Assembly (NCBI GenBank): GCA_009746045.1
Contig: RPFO01000131.1
Location: 894,709-958,708, forward strand
Direction of reading: 5' to 3'
DNA: 64,000 nt
DNA from: Mesostigma viride
Lineage: Eukaryota; Streptophyta; Mesostigmatophyceae; Mesostigmatales; Mesostigmataceae
Shown here: positions 1-9,312 of the stretch, piece after piece
Layout of the letters: every line of letters begins with the position of its first letter
How positions within the stretch are numbered: position 1 is the stretch's first letter
The notes under the pieces: model-generated
Seen by the model: only the letters and a program-made list of their open reading frames with translations
What the model was told of the DNA's origin: nothing
Databases searched by the model: none
Made by a program: the position numbers and the translations under genes

Positions 1-1611
1 GTGGGGCCAGCGAACGCGACCTTTGTGGCAAGGTGTGCGCGATGAGCTCGAGTGTGCCATGGCGTTGGCCCCCATGCTCCGTGTGGACCGGGGGGCTGCC
101 CTGGCTCCGGTGGTGGTGGCCTCGGATGCGTCTAGTTTTGGGCAGGGGGTTGTCTACGCTGAGATGGCCCCAGCTGAGGTGACGGAATTAGCTCGGGCCC
201 GGGAGGTGCGGGGTTACCCAACCCTCCTCACCCCAGGTGAGGCCATGTATGCCGGGCCTAGACCCTTGACCAAGGCCGCGGAAAAAGCCATCATCCACGG
301 GCGATGGCGCGTCGGGATCAAGAGTCGCTGGCGCGATTCGACCATGCACATCAACGAGAAGGAAGTGCGGGCCGCTGTGAAGGGGGTGGAGCGCTCGGCC
401 CGGAACCTCGGAACATGGGGTAAGCGGGTGGTGAGGTTAGTGGACTCCACTGCCGCTTTGGGCTGCTTGGCTAAAGGGCGTTCCTCTTCTTACCGGTTAA
501 ACAAGCAATGCCGCCGGTTGTGCGCTCTTACGTTGGTCACCGGCAGCCGCTCACAATGGGTCTGGACGCCAAGTGAGCTTCAGCCTGCGGATGGGCCTTC
601 GCGGGGGCTTTCCATGGCTGCCTCGGTGGCCGGGTGGGTCCGCGATTTGACTCGCGAGGGTGTTCATCCCAATCCCGGGCCTCGGCTTGGCGCTAGCTAC
701 TTGACCCTTCTTGAGGGCAAGGTGAAGCCGGCTACTTTGATGGTTTACCATCGGGGTCTTAGGTCCTTTTTCGCATGGTGGGCGAGCCGGCGGGGTCGGG
801 TTGGCAGCTTGTTGCGCGGCTTGACGATAGAGGAATACTATTGCGAGTATGTCGCTTGGGCGCACTCACGGTGTTACAGCCGCCAGTTGTGTGTCAATGC
901 GCTTATGGGCCTGAATTTGTACTTCCCCCGGGAGGTGCGGGATTGGGCCTTGGCACGAAGTGTTTTGGCTGGCTGGCGCACGTTGGCACCCCCTCGTGCC
1001 CCCCCCCCATTCCATGGGAGGCTGCGTTTGCGCTTGCTTGTACTATGGTGCTCCAGCGGCAGCCTCGTGCGGCTATGATGGTCATCGTTATTTTCCAACA
1101 ATACCTGCGGGTATCGGAGGCGCTCAACCTGTTGGTCGGCCATGTGCGCTTGCAGCCTGATGTTCGGTTGCGGGGTTCGCAGCGGGGCGCCTTGTTGTTG
1201 ATGTCAGCTAAGACGGCTAAGGGGGAGGTGCAGTCTGTGGTGATCGAGGATGTCATGACTGAGACCCTCTTGCGGGCTTGTATGCGTGGCAAGGCGGCCT
1301 GGGAGCGGGTGTTCCCTTACGATTATGCCCAGTTCAGCCGGGTTTGGCATCAGGCCACGCAAGCTTTGGGGGTCGACACGGTGTTTACCATTCACGGGCT
1401 GCGGCATGGGGGGGCTACCTATGATTTTTTGCGGCAGCGCAGCATGGCTGATATTCAGCATCGGGGTCGCTGGCGCAGCAGCAAAACTGTCGCCCACTAT
1501 GTGGGATTGCACCGGAGCTTGGCCCTCACCCTTCCTGACGCCCTGGTTCGGGCTATCGCCGCCTGCCCCCCGCGCATTTGGCGGAGCGTCTTTTCTCTGC
1601 CTTCCTCTTAA
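1..1611 (+). pseudogene. RT-RNase H-tyrosine recombinase ORF, 5'-truncated by the window edge (element A unit 1)
   Basis: The window opens inside the region between reverse transcriptase and RNase H. Visible parts are the DIRS-type RNase H (VVASDAS, INEKEV, VRLVDSTAAL, a WTPSELQPADGPSRG end), a GVHPNPGP linker, then the tyrosine recombinase. The recombinase is split between two frames: one closes at 1078, the other runs on to 1611. The switch lies in a run of ten C at 999-1008. Downstream are the recombinase signatures: R in QYLRVSEAL, HGLRHGG, HRGRW and the HYVG tyrosine. The copies in units 2 and 3 have the same interruption. Confidence 0.85.
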
Positions 1612-1687
1612 GTTCCCTTCATTCTTGTCTTATGCGTCCACCGGTTTTTGTTTTGCCCCTGGCTTGGGTCGCCAGGGAGGGATGTAA

Positions 1688-2200
1688 GGGTAAGGCTAGC
1701 CTTTTTGGACATAAAGTGTTCCCATGGGTAAGGATGGCCAGTTGAGGGCCACTTCCCGATGTGCTCTACTTATTGTTTTAATAAAGAGTCTGGTTACCCT
1801 GGAGTTCCACGGTTAATAGAATCGGGGTTCTCTGAACATAGTTTCTTTATAGTGATACGGAAGGGGAGCCGCTGATGCTAGGTGAAATAGAGCTGGGTGA
1901 TGTGATCGTAATAAGGTTGATTAGGCTTCTAGTGTACGAGTATTACGGAAGATATGGCCTAATTGTTGCGGCCCATACCTTGACGGTGTGCTGAGTACCT
2001 TGACGACGGATTTTTGCGTCTAGGTTCTCCTAGCAGATCTGTGATTGCGGACGGGTTTGCAACAGGCAATATCTGAAGTAAAACTTGACGGCTAAAACTG
2101 TTTAGAGGCCGTTGCCGGATCTGGCCGTTGGTAGAGAGCCGTTGGCCTTGAAACACGATAAAAGCTTGCTCACCTAGCTCATGGCGGTCTCTTTTGTTTT
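1688..2200 (+). repeat. Split direct repeat block B1+A2 of element A unit 1
   Basis: This 513-bp block recurs at 2234-2746, 7077-7589, 7623-8135 and 12466-12978. It consists of a 134-bp B part (to 1821, ending in GGTTAATAGAA) and a 379-bp A part (1822-2200). A 33-bp C-rich spacer (2201-2233) separates it from the next B part. On its own the B part also forms the right end of the array at 13012-13145. B1-A2-spacer-B2 after the recombinase ORF is the split-direct-repeat organisation of PAT/Ngaro-type DIRS elements. Confidence 0.85.
1780..1785 (+). terminator. Candidate polyadenylation signal AATAAA (also 7169-7174 and 12558-12563)
   Basis: AATAAA sits about 170 bp after the recombinase stop, inside repeat part B1, in the context TTGTTTTAATAAAGAG. 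Being in a direct repeat, it also lies in B2. A related sequence (ATTGTTTTAATGAAGA, ATTGTTTTAACAAAGA) occurs at the same place in elements D and C. Position suggests the 3' end signal of the element transcript; this is inferred from the motif only. Confidence 0.4.
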
Positions 2201-2233
2201 CCCACCCGCCCTCCCTGTGTGTTGCCTGTTTGG

Positions 2234-2746
2234 GGGTAAGGCTAGCCTTTTTGGACATAAAGTGTTCCCATGGGTAAGGATGGCCAGTTGAGGGCCACTT
2301 CCCGATGTGCTCTACTTATTGTTTTAATAAAGAGTCTGGTTACCCTGGAGTTCCACGGTTAATAGAATCGGGGTTCTCTGAACATAGTTTCTTTATAGTG
2401 ATACGGAAGGGGAGCCGCTGATGCTAGGTGAAATAGAGCTGGGTGATGTGATCGTAATAAGGTTGATTAGGCTTCTAGTGTACGAGTATTACGGAAGATA
2501 TGGCCTAATTGTTGCGGCCCATACCTTGACGGTGTGCTGAGTACCTTGACGACGGATTTTTGCGTCTAGGTTCTCCTAGCAGATCTGTGATTGCGGACGG
2601 GTTTGCAACAGGCAATATCTGAAGTAAAACTTGACGGCTAAAACTGTTTAGAGGCCGTTGCCGGATCTGGCCGTTGGTAGAGAGCCGTTGGCCTTGAAAC
2701 ACGATAAAAGCTTGCTCACCTAGCTCATGGCGGTCTCTTTTGTTTT
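2234..2746 (+). repeat. Split direct repeat block: B2 of unit 1 (2234-2367) plus A1 of unit 2 (2368-2746)
   Basis: Second copy of the 513-bp block, offset 546 bp from the first. Here it spans the junction of two tandem units. Downstream, 2747-2817 is a short leader (beginning AACGAAGGCGG) before the gag start, unique to this side of the repeat. Confidence 0.8.
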
Positions 2747-2817
2747 AACGAAGGCGGCGACAGGGGTCAGGGGCAGCGTAGCTGACGCCCAGAATTCCTT
2801 TCTGCAAAGCGGCTGGG

Positions 2818-3876
2818 ATGCCGAAGCCCGGGCGGAAGCCAGGTTCGACAGGTGCTGGGAAGCAATTACCGAAAGCTAATCCCGAGGTGCCGACAGCTAC
2901 TAAACAGACGGGAAAGGGCCGACTAGGCTGGCCGACGCAGAAGAAAAGGCTCCATCAGGAGCTCTCCACTTGCTCGGGCCTGCCTGAAGTGTGCGCTGCC
3001 TTTGAGGCGGTCCTCGGGACCGACTGGGTAACTACTGTCAGCCGGTGGTCTGCGGCCCAGCTGGAGTCCGTCGTTGGACTGCTGGTCGACCACGTGGACG
3101 GGCCTGAAATTCTGGCAGCAGCGGACCCAAACGAAGCGCTAGTGGCAGCCCTCCAAAGCGCCCGGGACTTGGCGGACTCGGACGAAGAGGAGATGCAGCC
3201 ACCACGCCGGCCCACGAAAGGGGCGAAAAAGGGGACGAAAAAAGTCGGAAGCCCAGCCCCGAGCAAGGGAAAGGCCGCGGGGGATGTGAGGGAGCAGCTC
3301 TTGGAGCTGGCGGCTATTATTGGCAAGCAGGGGCAGGCGGGCAAAGAAGAGGAGGAGGAGGAGGAGTCCGAGGAAGAGGATTTCCTGACGAAATTGAAGG
3401 ATGCGCTGGCCGGGGCAGATGGGGCTTCCAGGAAGCCGAAAAAGACCAAAGGGGTGACGCTGCCCACTCGAGCACAAGTGGTGAATTGGAGGGTGCAAGA
3501 GAGAGTGCTCCCCGAGGTGCTCGAGGATGCCAACGACAATGGAGGGGGGATAAAGAGTTGGATCATGGCTACTCGCCAAGGGGGGTGGAGGAACCAGGAA
3601 AGCAGGAAGGTGGTCATGAACATCGCCCTGGCCATGGACACACTCTTCAAGGAGTTGGGGCCGGCAGCCGGGGAGTTGGCTGGGGTAGAGTATCTCATGA
3701 GGGTGGTGGCAGCCATGCTCCTAGTGGAGAGCCAGGGGTCAGGAGGGTGGAAGGTGGCTGGCCACCTCCTTGCTCTCAAGGAAGATGCCTCCTTGGTGAG
3801 CAACCCGGCCATGAAGATGGCCCTGCAAAGCGCCACGATGATGGAGAAGCTGGGCAAGGCCCAGCAAACCAAGTAA
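2818..3876 (+). CDS. Gag-like protein of element A, unit 2
   Basis: 352 aa starting at ATG 2818, 71 bp after repeat A1. The N-terminus is basic (MPKPGRKPGS). The middle has Lys-rich stretches and a run of about ten Glu (around residues 180-193). The C-terminal half is hydrophobic and helical and resembles the C-terminal half of the gag-like protein of element B (KTKGV...LP versus RTKGV...LS, then a similar 130-residue domain). It has no zinc knuckle and no database-type motif I recognise. Position before the RT ORF and similarity between the two elements support a structural gag role, as in DIRS ORF1. Confidence 0.75.
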   Translation: MPKPGRKPGSTGAGKQLPKANPEVPTATKQTGKGRLGWPTQKKRLHQELSTCSGLPEVCAAFEAVLGTDWVTTVSRWSAAQLESVVGLLVDHVDGPEILAAADPNEALVAALQSARDLADSDEEEMQPPRRPTKGAKKGTKKVGSPAPSKGKAAGDVREQLLELAAIIGKQGQAGKEEEEEEESEEEDFLTKLKDALAGADGASRKPKKTKGVTLPTRAQVVNWRVQERVLPEVLEDANDNGGGIKSWIMATRQGGWRNQESRKVVMNIALAMDTLFKELGPAAGELAGVEYLMRVVAAMLLVESQGSGGWKVAGHLLALKEDASLVSNPAMKMALQSATMMEKLGKAQQTK

Positions 3877-3923
3877 ACACCGAAAGGGTAAACCGCTCCC
3901 CCTTCCCACTGCCTCTTCCTACA

Positions 3924-6900
3924 ATGCCTCTAAGCACTACGTGGGGGAGAGTGAGGTCAGCACGCAGACGCCAGCGTGCAACTCGCCGCCGCCGGACCTT
4001 CACTCTACAACACAAGGTGATTACGTGGTTGAATTGGCTATGGCACGGGGGGGCAGACCCTCCGCCTAAATCTGGAGGCGCGTGCTCCAGAGGAACGGCG
4101 GAGGCCCTGAAAAGGGTCAAGAAGCACTGCGAGTGGTACAGTCGCCGCGTAACCGGCGTTGCGACAGGCCCCGCAGAAGGAAGTGATCTAATCTATGGGA
4201 AATGTAATAAGTATGAACAACTTGTGGCGGAGCGGGTGAGTCTGCCGAAGCGCGAGGTGGCAGGAAAGGCGAAGCTGCTGGATTTGCTGGCGCTACGACC
4301 TAGTTGGCGAGAGGTGTACGCGAGCGAAGCCAACTGCATCAAGCCGGAGGTGGCTGCCAGTGCGAGGTATTGGAATGTACCTGCCCCCAGCCGAGGGTGC
4401 ACCATGGCGGAGTGGGGCAAGTTGATGGGGAGGGCAGCGGACGTGGGGATGGTGGAGTTCCGAGAGACGCGGCCAAAGTGGGTAGACGGATGTTTTGGGG
4501 TGGCCAAAGGAGTGGGGGAGTTAAGGCTCATTGTGAATAAGAAGTTGGGGAACGCACTGTGGGTGGACCCCCCTAAGACGGTGTTACCCCACCTGGGCAT
4601 ATACTCGGAGGTCTATATCAAGGGTCGGTGCTACACGGCCAAGAGCGATCTGGTCTCGTATTACTATACCATCCAAGTGCCGGAGTGGTGGTGGGATTAT
4701 CAAGGGCTACCTGATGTGTGGTCCACCGATGTCGGGCTGCCGGGGCGGCGGAGGAGGGTGTGGCCAGTGCTGAAAGTGCTGGCCATGGGGCACTCCCACG
4801 CTGTAGCGCTAGGGGAAGCCATCCATGAGATGGTCCTCTATGCCACGGGCGCTTTGGATCCTAGACGGCAGGTGAACCGCCTCACAAGTGTAGGGGAGCT
4901 GACCGTGCTTCGGAATGCATGGGGTAACCCAACCGCCCTAGCCATCGAGTACAAGGAGGAGAGCACGAGGGAGATGCAAATCGACCTTGAGGACCCCCCT
5001 GCCCCTATGGTATCCATCACTATTGATGACCTGGTGGTCAGCAATGGGCGCACGTGCGAGGCGGTGAATCGCTTAATCGCGAGTGCTATTGAAGACGGGT
5101 ACGCGCCTAACAACCTTGTGCCCTCCAAGGACAAGACGATCATGGCTAGCCCGGAGGGGGAGGACGAGCTAGAAGCTCTGGGTGTTGTTCACCGGCGGGA
5201 TGGGGTGTTGGAGCCGACAGCTAAGCAGCTCACCCTTGTGGTTGCGCACACTCGTGTACTCCTCGAGAGGGGACGCGCTACCGCTGAGGCGCTGGCGGCC
5301 GTCGTGGGCCGGTGGGTGTGGCTGCAGATGCTCAGCCGCACTTGCTTGTCCATATGGCAGCAGAGTTTTAAGTTCATCAACCTCAAGGGGTGGGGCCAGC
5401 GAACGCGACCTTTGTGGCAAGGTGTGCGCGATGAGCTCGAGTGTGCCATGGCGTTGGCCCCCATGCTCCGTGTGGACCGGGGGGCTGCCCTGGCTCCGGT
5501 GGTGGTGGCCTCGGATGCGTCTAGTTTTGGGCAGGGGGTTGTCTACGCTGAGATGGCCCCAGCTGAGGTGACGGAATTAGCTCGGGCCCGGGAGGTGCGG
5601 GGTTACCCAACCCTCCTCACCCCAGGTGAGGCCATGTATGCCGGGCCTAGACCCTTGACCAAGGCCGCGGAAAAAGCCATCATCCACGGGCGATGGCGCG
5701 TCGGGATCAAGAGTCGCTGGCGCGATTCGACCATGCACATCAACGAGAAGGAAGTGCGGGCCGCTGTGAAGGGGGTGGAGCGCTCGGCCCGGAACCTCGG
5801 AACATGGGGTAAGCGGGTGGTGAGGTTAGTGGACTCCACTGCCGCTTTGGGCTGCTTGGCTAAAGGGCGTTCCTCTTCTTACCGGTTAAACAAGCAATGC
5901 CGCCGGTTGTGCGCTCTTACGTTGGTCACCGGCAGCCGCTCACAATGGGTCTGGACGCCAAGTGAGCTTCAGCCTGCGGATGGGCCTTCGCGGGGGCTTT
6001 CCATGGCTGCCTCGGTGGCCGGGTGGGTCCGCGATTTGACTCGCGAGGGTGTTCATCCCAATCCCGGGCCTCGGCTTGGCGCTAGCTACTTGACCCTTCT
6101 TGAGGGCAAGGTGAAGCCGGCTACTTTGATGGTTTACCATCGGGGTCTTAGGTCCTTTTTCGCATGGTGGGCGAGCCGGCGGGGTCGGGTTGGCAGCTTG
6201 TTGCGCGGCTTGACGATAGAGGAATACTATTGCGAGTATGTCGCTTGGGCGCACTCACGGTGTTACAGCCGCCAGTTGTGTGTCAATGCGCTTATGGGCC
6301 TGAATTTGTACTTCCCCCGGGAGGTGCGGGATTGGGCCTTGGCACGAAGTGTTTTGGCTGGCTGGCGCACGTTGGCACCCCCTCGTGCCCCCCCCCCATT
6401 CCATGGGAGGCTGCGTTTGCGCTTGCTTGTACTATGGTGCTCCAGCGGCAGCCTCGTGCGGCTATGATGGTCATCGTTATTTTCCAACAATACCTGCGGG
6501 TATCGGAGGCGCTCAACCTGTTGGTCGGCCATGTGCGCTTGCAGCCTGATGTTCGGTTGCGGGGTTCGCAGCGGGGCGCCTTGTTGTTGATGTCAGCTAA
6601 GACGGCTAAGGGGGAGGTGCAGTCTGTGGTGATCGAGGATGTCATGACTGAGACCCTCTTGCGGGCTTGTATGCGTGGCAAGGCGGCCTGGGAGCGGGTG
6701 TTCCCTTACGATTATGCCCAGTTCAGCCGGGTTTGGCATCAGGCCACGCAAGCTTTGGGGGTCGACACGGTGTTTACCATTCACGGGCTGCGGCATGGGG
6801 GGGCTACCTATGATTTTTTGCGGCAGCGCAGCATGGCTGATATTCAGCATCGGGGTCGCTGGCGCAGCAGCAAAACTGTCGCCCACTATGTGGGATTGCA

Positions 6901-7000
6901 CCGGAGCTTGGCCCTCACCCTTCCTGACGCCCTGGTTCGGGCTATCGCCGCCTGCCCCCCGCGCATTTGGCGGAGCGTCTTTTCTCTGCCTTCCTCTTAA
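3924..7000 (+). pseudogene. RT-RNase H-tyrosine recombinase of element A, unit 2 (frame break in a C10 run)
   Basis: The likely start is ATG 3924, 48 bp after the gag stop; the frame is open further upstream over gag but there it only shadows gag. Domains in order: a basic N-terminal region (RSARRRQRATRRRR), reverse transcriptase with the catalytic motif TIDDL (an IDD variant of YxDD) near 5020, RNase H (VVASDAS; INEKEV; VRLVDS), a GVHPNPGP linker at 6048-6071, and tyrosine recombinase. The first frame ends at 6467. The recombinase core (QYLRVSEAL, HGLRHGG, HRGRW, HYVG) continues in the frame that ends at 7000. The switch is at the C10 run 6388-6397. Element B reads through the equivalent point in one frame. 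Confidence 0.85.
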
Positions 7001-7076
7001 GTTCCCTTCATTCTTGTCTTATGCGTCCACCGGTTTTTGTTTTGCCCCTGGCTTGGGTCGCCAGGGAGGGATGTAA

Positions 7077-7589
7077 GGGTAAGGCTAGCCTTTTTGGACA
7101 TAAAGTGTTCCCATGGGTAAGGATGGCCAGTTGAGGGCCACTTCCCGATGTGCTCTACTTATTGTTTTAATAAAGAGTCTGGTTACCCTGGAGTTCCACG
7201 GTTAATAGAATCGGGGTTCTCTGAACATAGTTTCTTTATAGTGATACGGAAGGGGAGCCGCTGATGCTAGGTGAAATAGAGCTGGGTGATGTGATCGTAA
7301 TAAGGTTGATTAGGCTTCTAGTGTACGAGTATTACGGAAGATATGGCCTAATTGTTGCGGCCCATACCTTGACGGTGTGCTGAGTACCTTGACGACGGAT
7401 TTTTGCGTCTAGGTTCTCCTAGCAGATCTGTGATTGCGGACGGGTTTGCAACAGGCAATATCTGAAGTAAAACTTGACGGCTAAAACTGTTTAGAGGCCG
7501 TTGCCGGATCTGGCCGTTGGTAGAGAGCCGTTGGCCTTGAAACACGATAAAAGCTTGCTCACCTAGCTCATGGCGGTCTCTTTTGTTTT
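7077..7589 (+). repeat. Split direct repeat block B1+A2 of unit 2
   Basis: Copy of the 513-bp block, 5389 bp after 1688-2200. It is followed by the 33-bp C-rich spacer 7590-7622 (CCCACCCGCCCTCCC...) and by B2 at 7623-7756. Confidence 0.8.
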
Positions 7590-8206
7590 CCCACCCGCCC
7601 TCCCTGTGTGTTGCCTGTTTGGGGGTAAGGCTAGCCTTTTTGGACATAAAGTGTTCCCATGGGTAAGGATGGCCAGTTGAGGGCCACTTCCCGATGTGCT
7701 CTACTTATTGTTTTAATAAAGAGTCTGGTTACCCTGGAGTTCCACGGTTAATAGAATCGGGGTTCTCTGAACATAGTTTCTTTATAGTGATACGGAAGGG
7801 GAGCCGCTGATGCTAGGTGAAATAGAGCTGGGTGATGTGATCGTAATAAGGTTGATTAGGCTTCTAGTGTACGAGTATTACGGAAGATATGGCCTAATTG
7901 TTGCGGCCCATACCTTGACGGTGTGCTGAGTACCTTGACGACGGATTTTTGCGTCTAGGTTCTCCTAGCAGATCTGTGATTGCGGACGGGTTTGCAACAG
8001 GCAATATCTGAAGTAAAACTTGACGGCTAAAACTGTTTAGAGGCCGTTGCCGGATCTGGCCGTTGGTAGAGAGCCGTTGGCCTTGAAACACGATAAAAGC
8101 TTGCTCACCTAGCTCATGGCGGTCTCTTTTGTTTTAACGAAGGCGGCGACAGGGGTCAGGGGCAGCGTAGCTGACGCCCAGAATTCCTTTCTGCAAAGCG
8201 GCTGGG

Positions 8207-9265
8207 ATGCCGAAGCCCGGGCGGAAGCCAGGTTCGACAGGTGCTGGGAAGCAATTACCGAAAGCTAATCCCGAGGTGCCGACAGCTACTAAACAGACGG
8301 GAAAGGGCCGACTAGGCTGGCCGACGCAGAAGAAAAGGCTCCATCAGGAGCTCTCCACTTGCTCGGGCCTGCCTGAAGTGTGCGCTGCCTTTGAGGCGGT
8401 CCTCGGGACCGACTGGGTAACTACTGTCAGCCGGTGGTCTGCGGCCCAGCTGGAGTCCGTCGTTGGACTGCTGGTCGACCACGTGGACGGGCCTGAAATT
8501 CTGGCAGCAGCGGACCCAAACGAAGCGCTAGTGGCAGCCCTCCAAAGCGCCCGGGACTTGGCGGACTCGGACGAAGAGGAGATGCAGCCACCACGCCGGC
8601 CCACGAAAGGGGCGAAAAAGGGGACGAAAAAAGTCGGAAGCCCAGCCCCGAGCAAGGGAAAGGCCGCGGGGGATGTGAGGGAGCAGCTCTTGGAGCTGGC
8701 GGCTATTATTGGCAAGCAGGGGCAGGCGGGCAAAGAAGAGGAGGAGGAGGAGGAGTCCGAGGAAGAGGATTTCCTGACGAAATTGAAGGATGCGCTGGCC
8801 GGGGCAGATGGGGCTTCCAGGAAGCCGAAAAAGACCAAAGGGGTGACGCTGCCCACTCGAGCACAAGTGGTGAATTGGAGGGTGCAAGAGAGAGTGCTCC
8901 CCGAGGTGCTCGAGGATGCCAACGACAATGGAGGGGGGATAAAGAGTTGGATCATGGCTACTCGCCAAGGGGGGTGGAGGAACCAGGAAAGCAGGAAGGT
9001 GGTCATGAACATCGCCCTGGCCATGGACACACTCTTCAAGGAGTTGGGGCCGGCAGCCGGGGAGTTGGCTGGGGTAGAGTATCTCATGAGGGTGGTGGCA
9101 GCCATGCTCCTAGTGGAGAGCCAGGGGTCAGGAGGGTGGAAGGTGGCTGGCCACCTCCTTGCTCTCAAGGAAGATGCCTCCTTGGTGAGCAACCCGGCCA
9201 TGAAGATGGCCCTGCAAAGCGCCACGATGATGGAGAAGCTGGGCAAGGCCCAGCAAACCAAGTAA
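8207..9265 (+). CDS. Gag-like protein of element A, unit 3
   Basis: 352 aa, the same reading frame and translation as the unit 2 copy (2818-3876). Near identity between tandem copies implies recent amplification or ongoing homogenisation. Confidence 0.75.
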   Translation: MPKPGRKPGSTGAGKQLPKANPEVPTATKQTGKGRLGWPTQKKRLHQELSTCSGLPEVCAAFEAVLGTDWVTTVSRWSAAQLESVVGLLVDHVDGPEILAAADPNEALVAALQSARDLADSDEEEMQPPRRPTKGAKKGTKKVGSPAPSKGKAAGDVREQLLELAAIIGKQGQAGKEEEEEEESEEEDFLTKLKDALAGADGASRKPKKTKGVTLPTRAQVVNWRVQERVLPEVLEDANDNGGGIKSWIMATRQGGWRNQESRKVVMNIALAMDTLFKELGPAAGELAGVEYLMRVVAAMLLVESQGSGGWKVAGHLLALKEDASLVSNPAMKMALQSATMMEKLGKAQQTK

Positions 9266-9312
9266 ACACCGAAAGGGTAAACCGCTCCCCCTTCCCACTG
9301 CCTCTTCCTACA

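Larger units (their letters stand above)
2368..7756 (+). mobile_element. Element A, complete unit 2
   Basis: The order is A1 2368-2746, gag-like ORF 2818-3876, RT-RH-YR ORF 3924-7000, B1 7077-7210, A2 7211-7589, C-rich spacer 7590-7622 and B2 7623-7756. There are no long terminal repeats, protease or DDE integrase; the element encodes a tyrosine recombinase instead. Unit length 5389 bp is ordinary for DIRS-order elements. It looks full-length apart from the shared frame break in the recombinase at 6388-6397. Confidence 0.88.

Noticed and set aside
1688-2746. Direct repeats considered as LTRs of element A
   Set aside because: No TG...CA ends, no integrase, no TSD; the repeats interleave as B1-A2-B2, and the element has a tyrosine recombinase.
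2955-3872. 305-aa minus-strand ORF over element A gag (also 8344-9261)
   Set aside because: Exact antisense shadow of the gag ORF with Ser/Ala-rich composition; no motif and no independent start context.
3486-3923. Upstream part of the 993-aa frame overlapping gag
   Set aside because: This segment is a shifted reading of gag (Gly/Arg/His-rich, no domain). The RT ORF more likely starts at ATG 3924.
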